From Zantedeschia hybrid cultivar (taxonomy: Eukaryota > Streptophyta > Magnoliopsida > Alismatales > Araceae), in contig JARZZO010000001.1 of assembly GCA_030544215.1 (NCBI GenBank), positions 44,361,098 to 44,425,097 of the forward strand: a DNA stretch of 64,000 nt, written 5' to 3'. Under the pieces are notes generated by a model. The model saw nothing but the letters and a program-made list of their open reading frames with translations. It had not been told where the DNA came from and made no database searches. Position numbers and translations under genes: made by a program. Below, one piece after another: positions 35,903 to 48,140 of the stretch (positions are counted from its first letter, which is position 1; each line of letters opens with the position of its first letter).

Positions 35903-37467
35903 TGTTGGGTTCTCTGTGCCCGGATCCGACCGAAAACACAGCGGAAATAAATTATTCGGGATCGGATCCGTCCCGTTTCGATCAACAAAATAAATTGGGA
36001 AATTTGATTTACCTTGCGCGGATTCGAAGACGTGTTCATTCTCCTGTTCTGTCGGAGCGATGCCGCAAGCCGCGCAGGTGCCCGGCCTCTAGCGGCATCC
36101 ACGCGATTCTCCTCGTGATGGATCGTCCTTGCCTCCTTGCTCGATGCGGCGTTCGTAGATCCCGTCTGGCTATGCGTATTCTGCCGCCACATGCGTATTC
36201 GGAAACTCCTGTCGGACGGAAGGCGGAGCTGTCGGGAGCCGAAGCGGAGCCTCCAGATGGCCGCCTCGTGTCGTGCGCCCAGGTGAGAGGAGAGAGAAAG
36301 AAGGCGGAGGCTAGGTCAGGGTTACTGGCCCCTGATTTAGCGGCCGTTCTTTTATAATAAGCATATTTGCGGTTTTTCACAAAAACCCATACTTATCCAA
36401 AATCCCGTCGGATTATCCATCGACTTGAAAACCTTTTGCGCGTGACCCTCTAGGCCTAAATACCAGTCCAATTAATGGCCCAATAACTCTTTACGTACCC
36501 ACTGAATTAATTAATATCCGTATATTAATTAATCAGCCGAATTTAATGTCCTACAGTAAATTCGGACAAGCTTCCGGTCACGTTGGATGCCAAGCAACAT
36601 CGCGTGATCCTAGATGGTTTTGAGGTTATCGCAATCCTCTATTGGAACCTTTCCGTCATCGGTTAGCGTGCGGATATAATCTTTCATCCGTGCAATGTTC
36701 CCGAATCGACCTAGGGTATGGTTTACTATTAAACCCTAGCCGGTCGATTCACTTGAATCAGATGCCACTAATCTATATCGGATAACTCTTTATCTGATAC
36801 AGTGTCCCCCCTGGCCAGAGACTTAAGCGCATTATTCCCGGAACATTCTTTCTCATAACACCGTGAGCGAATGATCCCATATTGAACACACAATTACCTT
36901 CGAGGGCATTTCTCTGGACCCGATCATTTGACTTATTGATAATCCATGGCTAGAGATTCGTTAGTCAAAGTCAAAGCTGAAAGACGTACCAACAAGGTAT
37001 CTTTGGTGTCTCAGGTCTAAGGATCATCTACACAACCAAGACAAAAGAATCGTGCTGGTTAACAGTGAGGTATATACCATCCAGCGATTCTAGGTCGGAA
37101 CAATTCAGTGAACTCATTCCGTAATGAGCACCTACAGGTCTAGCATAGTGTCTCCACATAAGTAACTTATAGGATCAGTCACCCTCATCATATGAGTTGA
37201 AGAAACCTGTACTAGTCTATCCGGATGTTTGATGTCCATCTCAAACATCCTCCGACTATGAATAATTAAGAACATGTGTTTATAAGTCTTTGGTCCCGTA
37301 ATTATGATCTCATTATAATCCGAAGATTGTTGCACATGTTCATGGACTTCATCGTGATACGATAATCAAAGATCAAACTAATTACACACAATAAATTAAT
37401 GCCAATATATTAATAAACTGAATGATACATAGTATTGGATTGGCTTTCAGCCCACTTAATACTAACA
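35903..37467 (-). repeat. 5' LTR of copia B
   Basis: On the minus strand it runs from TGTTAGTATTAAG to GAGAACCCAACA, 1,565 bp. It aligns with copia D 59777-61363 and with the split LTR of copia C. A TATAAAAG lies at 36349-36356 (minus). ORFs at 35902-36380 are LTR sequence. Confidence 0.88.
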
Positions 37468-37973
37468 GAATTGTCAACCCTCACAGGTTGACTCACTTAG
37501 ATTGGATGTTGTCATATAATATCGAAAAACTCATTTCTCGATATTATTATCTGCCTTGGCTAGAGACTCCTGCGCATCTTTCCTAGAGTATTCTCTCTCT
37601 AAATATCGAGAATGAATAATCCCATATTGAACACTCAATTCCCTTCGAAGGTATTCGCTATACCCAATCCTTAGAATCCCGTGTTTAGAGATCCTTAAAC
37701 TAATGTCAAAGCATAGAAGTCCACTAATAAGGTATCCTTGGTGTCTTAAGTCCGAGGATCATCCACGCAACTGCGACAATTGAATCAAGTTGGTTAACAG
37801 TTAGGTACATTACCATCTAGGGTTCCAGTCAGACAGTTCAGTGAACTCATTCTTCAATGAGCACTTATAGATTCGCTTTAGTGTCTTCACACAAGCGACT
37901 ATGAGATCAGTCACTCGCATCATATGAGTAGGAGTATTCTATACTAGTATAACCAGATGTCTAATGTCCTTCT
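37468..37973 (-). repeat. Copia C LTR, left piece
   Basis: This stretch aligns with copia B LTR 36810-37245 (shared GATCCCATATTGAACAC and GGTATC-TTGGTGTC). It lacks the first half of an LTR because copia B abuts it at 37467. It is broken at 37973 by Tat copy 2 and continues at 49464. Confidence 0.78.
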
Positions 37974-39298
37974 TGTAGACACGCTAATTTTGACGTCATT
38001 TTGAGTAAATTTCATATCATATAATAATGCCTCAGAATGGTATGATATTTAATCATCGATTAATTTTTATTGATCTTTTTGAGTGTCGGGTCAAACATAC
38101 ATATTTAAGTTAATCAACTGAATTGATTTTAACTCAAATTTCAGTTAAAATATGACGAAGTCTAAATGACGTCGATCCATGTGGACGCCATTTAGAGTTT
38201 ATTCTTATTTTAACGTTTAAATTTGAATTTTAATCAGTTGATTAATTAGCTAAACGGCGTCTGTAAGTCATGATGCGTTTTAGGTTTCCTAAGCTATTTC
38301 TACTCTCTTCCGGATGTTTATCCTTATCTTAATTAGTGTAAAAGACGTCTATATATGTAGACGCGTTTTAGCTAATACAGATATAGATAAGTTTTCCCGG
38401 ATGTTTATGTTTATCTTAATCAATCTAAAAGGCGTCAGCCATGGTGGACGCGTTTTAGATAATTACAGATAAAGATGAATTAATCTGTATTTACCTGTTA
38501 GTTAATATGGATAAATCTTAAGATTTTTCCATGTAAATCCGCGGACGCAGAAGAAGTCTATAAATACCTTATATCTTTAATGAAAGAAAAAAAAAAAAGA
38601 GAAAAGTTAGAATCAGAGTCAGTGATTGAAGATCGAAGCAACGACGTCCTAACGCCGAAGTGCTGCTGTTTCCAGAAGTCGGCGTCCGTTCTTCATCCAA
38701 TCTTCATCCAACTCAAGGCTTCATCTAATCGGCATAAGTTTTTCAATTCATTTCTGCACTTTTCATATTCATATTTTCATTAATTCTACATTCTCCATCA
38801 CATCACTCCATGCAACACACACCACATTAGCATCATTTTCAAAAATCAATTTAAAGGGGTTTCAAAGACCATCCCAACAAGGGAGTTCTATGTTTAGTTG
38901 CATGTTTAAAACTCTGATTAGAATGGATACTACCTTTGCTTAAGTTCTCATCATTTCTTTATTCTTCTTTCTATTTCTTGCAAGCTACAAAGAGAAATCA
39001 AAAGGGGAGGAAATCAACAAGAAAATCAAAGAACTCTGGACGATCCTCAAACTCAAACTCAACAGCAAGAACAAAGGAAAAGGAAGGGCTCTCTTTCTTC
39101 AGCCGGCTGAAGGAGGGGAATCAAGAGCTCAACATCTCCCACGTTTAAACAGGTAGGCAATCAAAAACCTTCTTTTGGAACTTTTAAGTCAAAAGTTTCT
39201 GGCGATCACTTCACGTAGTTTCTCTTTAATAGGTTTATTTTGCACTTAAACAACATAGATTTTTCATGATAATCACACACTCATTTTAAGCACTCTCA
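37974..39298 (+). repeat. 5' LTR of Tat copy 2
   Basis: TGTAGACACG to AAGCACTCTCA. TATAAATA lies at 38559-38566. GGCGTC/GACGC hairpins lie at about 38160-38195, 38254-38283, 38339-38370 and 38425-38460. Confidence 0.92.
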
Positions 39299-40301
39299 GC
39301 TTTTTTGGCGATCACGGTGAGACTTGGTCTCGCCATCTTTTAGTTCTTTTGTTCTTGCTGTTATCAATCGGGCACCCACGGTGCACCACTTGTATCTTTC
39401 GACACGTCCTCACCAATTGGTGAGTGTTTTTAGTTTAGTTAATTTCCTACGTGCACCACGTGCACACCCCTGCGGCAAGATCTTGCCCTCCCCGTTGATT
39501 ATTTAGAAAGCTGTTTTTGTGATAAAATGATGAGTGATTGATTGATATCTTAGTTGTTTAGTTGCTAAAATCATCCTGTTAAAATCTGAAACAAAAAAAA
39601 ATCTTGCATGAACTGATTGTTTACTGTTTTTATCATGTTTGAGGAGAAATCAACCCAGAAATTCCTCCTGCAAAACTGCTTCTGCGACTTGAAATTCCTC
39701 GTCGGTTATCCCAGATGCCTTTCAATCTTATTTCTCTGTTGTCTGCAATCTGAGCTTCTGCGAAAAATTAAGGCTCTATTTGAAAGGTGTCAACCACCCT
39801 CGACGCGATTCAGGCAGTTTCTTATTTCTTCTTCAGTTCTCAGATTTTTGTGATCTGTGTGCTAATTACCCATTATGTATTAAGCATTAGAGGCCATCCA
39901 GGCTATAGGTCATACGCATTGAGGCTAATACTCTCCTTTTCTTAGGAACACTCTACTTGACGTCATCAACTCTCTCTGATTAGGTCGGTCTCTTGATCAG
40001 ACTAGAGAGGTTGGCGTTAAGGCCTCCGTAAGTCCCCAAAATCAAGGTGCTCCTCCTTGATCATCGGGCTGGTTGTTCCAGTTGAAGTCCCAGTTAGATT
40101 CCATAAACGTCGTGAGAGAAAGCCATAGAGCATAACGGTGGATATTGAAGTGAAACTAGGATCTCATCCCTTGAGTGAATTTGTGGTTTAATTAAATCCA
40201 AATAACTCAACAAAGAATCTTAAAATCACGCTAAGCATCCACTTGTTTGTTTAAATCTCTGTACAACTTGTTTACCAATCCTTGAAAAAGAATCTAACAT
40301 C
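39299..40301 (+). other. PBS and leader of Tat copy 2
   Basis: The PBS is at 39306-39323 (TGGCGATCACGGTGAGAC). The palindrome CTCACCAATTGGTGAG recurs at 39409-39424. One hairpin remains near 39783-39815. No ORF is credible. Confidence 0.75.
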
Positions 40302-40709
40302 ATGCTGCTCCGATCGGGCAGGGACTTGAGTGTGGCTCCAGACGCCATGATTAACTACGAGGGAGATGCTAATGCCCCTCGTGATTCCGATTACAATTAT
40401 GAGAACGGGAGAGATGCTGATGCCTCCCGTAATTCTGTCCCCATTCCGTTTCGACAAGATGGGAATGTCCGGACCCTTCTCTTTCATCCTTATAATCAAT
40501 ATTCTGATCCTCCCCCGCATGAGTATGCGATTCCCGATCCTATTCTCGAGGGAGATATGAATCAAAATGATCCCTCATCCTCTGATCCTTCGGATCTCGT
40601 CAATGCTTTGGGAGTTCTTGCCTCCCGTCTGGACCCTCAACAGTTCGAGGCGATCCAGTCCGAAGACCCTGGAGCTGTGCGGTGTGCCCAAAGAAAAATG
40701 GTTGCCTAG
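40302..40709 (+). pseudogene. gag: Tat copy 2 gag, N-terminal remnant
   Basis: MLLRSGRDLS start, undamaged to FEAIQS at about 40658. There it joins protease sequence (KTLELCGVPKEKW) out of frame and stops at 40709. Against copy 1 the junction removes bases from 10773 to 15078, about 2.76 kb not counting the nested LTR. The shared trinucleotide TCC at both ends suggests microhomology. Confidence 0.88.
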
Positions 40710-42174
40710 CCCCATCTCTGTGACAGCATATGACAACTCCACCCGTTCTCCTTTGGGAATGGTTTATTTGAAGGTGGAGCTAGGCCCTGTAAGTCATGCA
40801 GAGGTCGAATTTCACATTCTGGAAATCGACCCTTCTTTGAATGCCATTTTGGGTCGTCCTTACATAAGAACTCTCGAGGCGATTCCCTCCACGAATCATC
40901 AATGCCTCAAATTCCCCTTTAAAGGACGAATCATTAAAGTGACGAGCATGTCGATCCTTGCTGTTGCTCATACCTTTAATATCAAAGCTGCTTCTTTACC
41001 TGGCCGACAACCTTTTCTGTCGATATTACAGGTTTACCATTCAGTGGCTGATCCTCTGAAAACTGCCACTATTTCTCCTTACCCGTTAAATGCCATAAAA
41101 AGGGGGAAGTGCATGAGTACCCCAGGATGGAGAATTATGATGAAGAATGGTTATCAGCCTGGGAGAGGTCTGGGCAGACAATTACAAGGCAGGACCACCC
41201 CTGTCAAAGATCACCGAGGAGCACCTGGAAGCGGCCTGGGCTATAGGCCAAGAAAACTGAAACAAGATCTTGTTCAGCAATCAGAGAATGAAGATGGTCA
41301 GAAAGTCTGGGAGACAATGTCTACACCGCCCAAAGAAGGCCGGGATCCCCTAACATGGACATTGTATACACATTTCGTAAAGGGGCCCATAATTAGCCAT
41401 GACAACACGGTGGTCATTACTTCGTGTTTTGACTTCCATGATATATATGGGAGAGACTTGGCCAGGCATTGCTCGGAACTACTCACGTACCAGTCCTTGG
41501 AGGCTCTGCGGCCTATGAAGAGGAGAAAATTTCATGATCCTGAATGTGAATGGTACAGGTGGTTCGATCTGAGAGACCTCTACATTGCACTGAACAGACT
41601 GTTTCTAGATCCGGCAGAACCCAAGTGGCCGCCGCAGATTGATGAGCTGATCGAAAGTCCTGGTGCTATCTTTGACAAGCGGATATTGCTGTCGGAAGAG
41701 ACCGATGTAGGGGAGCCAGATGACCCCTATGAAGCTGGTTACACCACAGATCTACTCTGGAGGGGGACATATCCTTCTCGTGTTTTCATGCTCCATACTT
41801 TATTTTGCACATTGCTCCTGACCCTGACTTGGTCGCGGGTTATTATTGAAGATATTCCACGGGCTCCGCCCGTTATGATTACTATGTCCCCTTGGGACCT
41901 CATTCCACCACCTCCTCTCGATCTAGAGAGGATGTATGATTTGATCTGGGACATACTGTTGTATGATCTCCCTAACTCCTTGGCCTTGGTGCCACTTCCT
42001 CCATCTAATTCACCTTCTATTTGTATTCATTCCTGTTTTATGCTTAACTCCTCCACCGTCCAAAAAAAAACGCCAATTTGGCAACAAATTCTTCTCAGAT
42101 CCTCATTGAGGAAACCTCTTACTTGTCCGATCACACCCCATTGCGCGGGTCTTTCGGTCAAGATTCTCTCCTAG
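40661..42174 (+). pseudogene. Tat copy 2 protease remnant, G-patch and linker domain
   Basis: A single open frame covers KTLELCGVPKEKW, NAILGRPYIRTLEA, the G-patch (GWRIMMKNGYQPGRGLG, near 41125-41250) and the unrecognised linker domain (CEWYRWFDLRDLYIAL, GYTTDLLWRGTYPS). The catalytic DTGA of protease is deleted, so no protease can be made. It lets the lesions in copy 1 be read. The frame overlaps RT at 42078-42174 with the A9 run at 42062-42070. Confidence 0.85.
42062..42070 (+). promoter_or_regulatory. Candidate -1 frameshift site, Tat copy 2
   Basis: The A9 run is read CAA AAA AAA ACG upstream. Stepping back one base gives the open RT frame. The arrangement is the same as at 16478-16490. 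Confidence 0.45.
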
Positions 42175-43505
42175 ATCTACTCTGCCCCTCCCCTCGGGAG
42201 GACTCTCCTGTATTTCCACTTGTATCCCAGGATTTCCATCCTGCTTCATCTTCATTAGGTTATAATAGGGAGTTTAGTGAAGTTAGGCAGTCTAGTTCTA
42301 GGCAGGTTAGTCAAGTTAGGAAGTCTAGGAAGTCTAAGGGTAGGCGAATTCCAGATAGATACCTCCAGGACTTAGCTGATAGATGCTTTTCTTACTCTTT
42401 AATCCCTCAGTGTTTAGAAAATCCGATTCAGATGCCAGAAGATTATATGGACGATGAGTCAGTCAATGATGGGTATGGGGTGTATGAGTTAGCACATGAA
42501 AAAGACCCCATTTTTAAAGATGAGGAAGATGACGAGGACGCGGCTGAGGCATATGCCAGTGGAGTGAAGAGATTCGATGAACCCTCAGCTGCCATAGAAG
42601 AGCCCACCAAAGAAATTAATTTAGGGACTGAAGACGAACCTAAGGGTGTCCTCGTCAGCAAAAATCTTTCTACAGAGGATGAGAAGGCAATGGTGCAAGT
42701 ACTTAAGGACTATAAGGACACTTTCGCCTGGAGTTATGAAGATATGCCGGGGTTAGACTCGTCTTTAGTTGAACACAGGTTGACATTAAAGGAAGGAGCT
42801 AGCCCGGTCAAGCAGAAATTAAAGCGATTCCACCCGCAAATGGCTTTAAAAATGAAGGAAGAGGTCGATAAATTACATAAAGCCAAATTTATTAGAATTG
42901 TCCTTTATCCACAATGGGTGGCCAACATAGTCCCGGTCATGAAGAAGGACGGGAAGGTCAGAATGTGCATTGACTTCCGCGATCTGAACCGGGCATGTCC
43001 TAAAGATGATTTTCCCTTACCTCATATTGATGTACTCATTGATAATACTGCTGGCTATGAAACTTTATCATTTATGGACGGATTTTCAGGATACAACCAA
43101 ATCAAGTTAGCAGAAGAAGATCAAGAGAAAACGTCATTCACTACACCTTGGGGAACATACTGCTATGTTGTCATGCCATTTGGATTAAAGAATGCTGGAG
43201 CCACTTATCAGAGGGCTATGATGGCTATATTTCATGACATGATGCACATAGATTTGGAAGTGTATGTGGATGATTTATTGGTTAAATCTAAGACAAAGGC
43301 TGAGCACGCCAAAGTTTTGGCAAGGGTATTAGAGAGATCGAGAGAGTATCAGTTAAAGATGAACCCCAAGAAATGTGTATTCGGGGTATCTTCAGGAAAA
43401 TTACTTGGATTCATCGTCAGCAAACGGGGAATTGAGATCGATCCCAACAAGGCGAAAGCTATCAGAGAAATGCCACCTCCCAAAAACTTGAAAGAGTTGA
43501 GATGA
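42078..43505 (+). pseudogene. Tat copy 2 reverse transcriptase
   Basis: A better-preserved RT: KKDGKVRMCIDFRDLNRACP, FMDGFSGYNQIKL, MPFGLKNAGATYQRAM and YVDD at residues 396-399. It keeps the consensus residues that copy 1 has lost. The frame stops at TGA 43503 where copy 1 has GGA. Further stops lie near 43546 (CAG to TAG) and 43591 (GGA to TGA) before RNase H resumes. Confidence 0.9.
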
Positions 43506-43667
43506 TTAATCGGGAGGTTGCAATTTATTCGCCGTTTTGTCTCCTAGCATTCACAAAGGTGTAAGCCGTTTTACGAGCTTACCAAGCCATGAGTCAAATT
43601 CGATTGGGACGATAAGTGTCAGGAGGCATTCGATGGATTAAAAAATTATTTAGCAAGTCCTCCTATT

Positions 43668-44663
43668 TTGAGACCACCATCTCCAAGCAAATCATTGATA
43701 CTTTACATTTCAGTCCTAGATGATGCAGTGGGGGCTGTCCTAGCACAAGAGGATGAAGAAGGAAAGGAGAGGGCAGCCTACTATCTCTCTAAACTTGTCA
43801 ACCCCGCTGAACAGAGATACACGGCGATGGAGAAAACATGCGCAGCATTGGTCTGGGTTGTTCAGAAATTGAAGCATTATTTTCTGGCCCATGAACTCCA
43901 TCTCATCGCTAGGATGAATCCTATCAAATTCCTTCTGGAGAAATCTGTTCTTACTGATAGGTTAGCGCGATGGCAAAGCTTTCTATCTCAATTCGATATC
44001 ATTTACATTCAGCAGAAAGCGATCAAGGGCTATGCCATAGCGGAACATCTCGCTCATCATCCCCTTCCTCGATTTGATCCAGTGCGATCAGAGTTTCCGG
44101 ATGAGGAACTGATGTCCGTAAATCAAATCAGAGATGATATGTGGACTCTACATTTTGACGGAGCTCTGAATTCTCATGGAAAGGGGATTGGTATCGTTCT
44201 GCTATCACCTGAAGGTGTCACCATTCCACAAGCCTTTCAGCTTGACTTTCCAGTCACCAACAATATAGCTGAATACGAGGCACTCCTTGCTGGCCTTGAG
44301 GCTGCTCATTTCCATGGTGCCACCAAACTCAGGATTGTGGGTGATAGCCAACTGATTCTTTGCCAAGTGCTGACCAAGTATCGAACTCTTGATCCCAAAC
44401 TCAAGTCTTACCAAGAACTTACTTCTGCTTATTCAAAGCTTTTCACGAAATTGATCTTTGTCCATGTCCCTAGGAATCAAAACATCTTAGCCGACGCTCT
44501 AGCTTCATTGGCATCTTCTCTTGATTTTCCAATCAGCAAGCAATCCGAATCGATCATAGTTCATAGGCGTCTTTCACCCGCCGTGAAAGACCCTTCATTT
44601 CTTAGAACTAAGGAGAAGTTGCTGAAGAAAGTCAGAGACGGAGATATCGTGGAAAAAAGATAA
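43668..44663 (+). pseudogene. Tat copy 2 RNase H and archaeal-type RNase H
   Basis: RNase H is intact here (LYISVLDDAVGAVLAQ, AAYYLSKLVNPAEQRYTAMEK), showing the frame copy 1 has lost. The second RNase H has FDGA, AEYEALLAGLEAA, GDSQ and ADALA. The frame ends at 44663 by a small deletion near 44660; a TGA near 44806 follows. Confidence 0.88.
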
Positions 44664-44894
44664 ATCATGTTAATGGAGCTGTTAGAAGAGATGGATGATG
44701 AACAGAAGCCATGGTATTATGAAATTGCCAAATATTGTGAAGATCAATCATATCCTGAGGAAGCTACAACTAAGGAGAAGAGAGCTATCAGGAGAGTTGC
44801 TCAATGATACACCCTAGTTGGGGGATCACTATACAAGAGAGGTTTTGATGGAGTTCTTCTAAGATGTCTAGATGAAGATGAGCTTTGGAAGGTT

Positions 44895-45970
44895 ATGGAA
44901 GGAGCTCATAGTGGAGTTTGTGGTGGCCATGTCAATGGACAGATGCTAGCAAAGAAAATCCTCAAACAAGGATTTTATTGGCCAACCATAGAAGAAGACT
45001 GTGTAAGATATGTCCGTAGGTGTGCTAAGTGCCAACTTCACGCCGACAAAATTCATTCTCCTGCATCTTCACTCAATCCTGTTTCTTCCCCATGACCTTT
45101 CTCCATGTGGGCTTTCGACATCATTGGACCCCTTGGTAACCCAGATTCCGGCATCAAGCAAAAATCTTTCATTCTCACGGCAACGGAATACTTCACCAAG
45201 TGGGCAGAAGCCGAAGCGTACGTGGAGATCAAAGCATCAACCGTCTTCAAGTTCATCATGAAGAACATCATCACCCGATTTGGAATTCCAAGCACCATCG
45301 TCACCGACAACGGACCGCAGTTCGTGTCACAAGAATTGAAGGACCTTTGCAACAGGTATAGAATTGCATTTCACCATTCATCTCCTTATTATCCGCAAGA
45401 CAATGGCTAACCAGAGGCAACTAATAAGACTTTGATAAAAATCATCAAAAAGATGTGTAAATCTAACAAATTCGCAGACTGGCCAGAAAAATTGGTTGAG
45501 GCTCTATGGGCCTACTGGACTTCAATATGCACGCCCACTGGGCAAACTCCTTATTCCTTAACATTTGGAATGGAGGCGGTAGTTCCATACGAGATCCTTA
45601 TACCGTCATTAAGAGTACAATTGAATAAGGAATTTTCCATTGATGAACATCGTTCAGCACTCCTTGCTCAATTGGAACTCTTAGACGAGAAAAGATGGTC
45701 AGCTGCTAATCTTGCAAAAGTTTATCAAAATAGACTAGCACGTTTTTATCAAAAGAAAGTCATTGAACGTAAGTTCAAAGTCGGTGAAATGGTTGTCAAA
45801 AGGATTTTTGTAAAACCTGGTGGTCCGCGTTCTAAACTCCAACCCAACTGGGAAGGACCTTATGTTGTATCGCATGCTTTTCTTGGTAATGCTTATCGTC
45901 TTGTTAATGCATAAGGAGAAGAGCTAACTCATCCCTGGAATGGCTTACATCTTAAGAAATACTACCCTTA
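44895..45970 (+). pseudogene. Tat copy 2 integrase, broken
   Basis: The HHCC finger (AHSGVCGGHVN, RCAKCQLH), DDE core (FDIIGPLG, TDNGPQF) and C-terminal FKVGEMVVKRIF and NWEGPYVV are visible. Stops at 45093 (TGG to TGA), 45408 (CAA to TAA) and 45912 (GAA to TAA) break it; the first two are C/T-type transitions. Confidence 0.9.
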
Positions 45971-46299
45971 GGTTAAAGAGTCGATCAGCATGGTACAAAG
46001 ACCAGTGGAATCAGAAAATTTATAAACTCAAATTTTCTTATTAGTCTGGATGATTTAACTTCAAACACATCACTGCACACACTGACACGTTTGATTCGTG
46101 AGTAACAAGAGATCCCAAGTCCTAAGGAATACCGAAAGCTTGACTAAATGTGTAAAGTACAAATCATTCCTTTTTAAAACAAAAATCTGTTTTATACTCG
46201 GCCCATGATGTCGGAACGAGACTTAGTATAGGCTACCAAGAATACCCGCCATCTTAGTAGGAGGCCGTCATAAAAAAATGGGGGAGATCCGTCCCTAAG

Positions 46300-46331
<32 letters not shown>

Positions 46332-48140
46332 CAAAAAGGCAAAATCCAAATGTCGAATCAAAAGGCCATTACATTACAAACGTTACATCAAGGCCATGAA
46401 GTGAAACAAAAGGGAACGCAAGGTCGATAAATACTCCGGAAAGAAAATGACTGAACCCCAACAGATACTAGGGTAGGAAAGGAACATCTTTTTAGGTCTC
46501 CGGAACCTTCTCGTGGGCTTTCTAAACTTATTCTTCCTTTCTTTCTAAAGAGGCGTATTCTAAACTTAAGGAATGACTTAGATTGACTAAGGGTCAAATC
46601 ATCAAATGGGATCACGAATGGAAATACAAGTTCAAACATGATGGGTTTAAGTTAAGTTGTTGAAGAACAATTTGGAAATTAAGTTTATAAATGAATATGA
46701 TCTTTTGATCTGGGTACCATGCTGGTCTTTTAGTCAAAAATTAAAAAAAATACATATTTCAAAAAACCAAAAAAAATACATATTTCAAAAAAACAAAAAA
46801 CAAAATGAATATTTCAAAACAACAAAAATATTTCAATTAGTATTTGCTTATTGCATTTGGTATGTCTCATTCCTTTTATTTTCAGTGAGCATTTGTCTGC
46901 TTGTATGTTGCATTTTGCTTGAATTCAATTACCTTTGTTGATAAAGGCTATGCCCCTTGACCCTTCATTTAAGAAAAAGATTGATCGACCGTTCATTTGG
47001 TCAGGCAAGGGGCTAAACCTGAATAGATGCTTAACCTGTTTGTTCAAGTCATATACAGGATACAAGGCATGAAGAGAGTTGGAATACGGATTGAAGACAG
47101 TCAGAACCTATTTCATCAATTGAAAGGCGTTGTTGAACAGCAACGTGTTTTGGTTCATGTTAATGGCGTCGGTGCGACACAATGCATTTCAGAAATTCAA
47201 AGAAATGATTACAAAGCTGGAAATATCGAGAAGATCCCATTGGGGAGTTCATGAAGTCTCAACCATGTCTAAAAGACGGTTATTTCTACCCTTGTATTAT
47301 TTCATGTAATTCATTTGCATTACTATATGTTAAGTATTTATTAGAGCATATCAAGGACCTTGTGATTTTGATGAAACTGGAATTTGAGTTCCCCTACAAA
47401 AAAAACAGTGACAATTCCAGAGAATTCTTAATCGCACGGATAGGCCGTTGGATTGTTAATTAGTGGGGACGATGGTTCCCCTTTTGTGAAACGGTGCGTG
47501 GATAAACGAGCTTCGGCTTAGCACTGAATTACAAGAATTGGTATTTTGACTCATTAATGACAATTTAACAATATTATCCTTGATTAATTTATATTTTATT
47601 TGATTTTATATTTTTCTTTTAGCCCAGCATGCATCATATAGGACTTTGAAATCATTGTGATAAGGATTAATTATTGATTAAGTTTCAGACCATTAATCAA
47701 ATAATTCCAACATGATATGAAATATTCCATTATGAATTGAGTATCTTGATTATCTTTGAGGTTCGCTTGAAGATATCGTTGGAATTATATCCTTTCTTGG
47801 ACTCTTTATCCAATATTTCTTGTTTTCTTTAAGATCCATCATGGCTGTAGCACGTCCACATTGGCTGGCAAACGCTCTCCGTGATGAAACCTACAGTGTC
47901 TATGACCTGGGGTACTTCCCACTCCGAGAAGGTTGATCGATTTTATTTTATTTCCTTGTCTACCTTATCCAGACAGGATTGATTCCATTGATCTCCTTGA
48001 ACTATCTTCATTGATGATTTTGAGAAAAAATTACAATCATGTGATGTTAAGAGCGTGTCTCATCACACATTGGCATCACCTTTTCAGTACATTCCATTTC
48101 ATTTTACTCCCTTGCAAAGACGATGCCAAGGTGAGGCAGC
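45971..48140 (+). other. Tat copy 2 3' region, antisense gene deleted
   Basis: It aligns with copy 1 20379-21540, then jumps at about 47066 to the equivalent of 24598, so about 3.06 kb including all five exons and the TATA box are gone. The two hairpins upstream of the gene survive near 47120-47190. A run of about 31 A lies at 46300-46330. Confidence 0.8.

Larger units (their letters stand above)
27114..37467 (-). mobile_element. Copia B: truncated Ty1/copia element, minus strand
   Basis: On the minus strand the order is 5' LTR (37467-35903), PBS, leader (35902-33633), gag from 33632. Gag is interrupted by a 5.8-kb LTR element and then runs to the zinc knuckle at 27114, where Tat copy 1 begins. 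Pol and the 3' LTR are absent. The right flank joins another copia LTR (copia C). Confidence 0.85.

Noticed and set aside
35902..36380. ORFs of 151 and 114 residues on opposite strands
   Set aside because: They lie in the copia B LTR and have no equivalent in the copia C or D LTRs.
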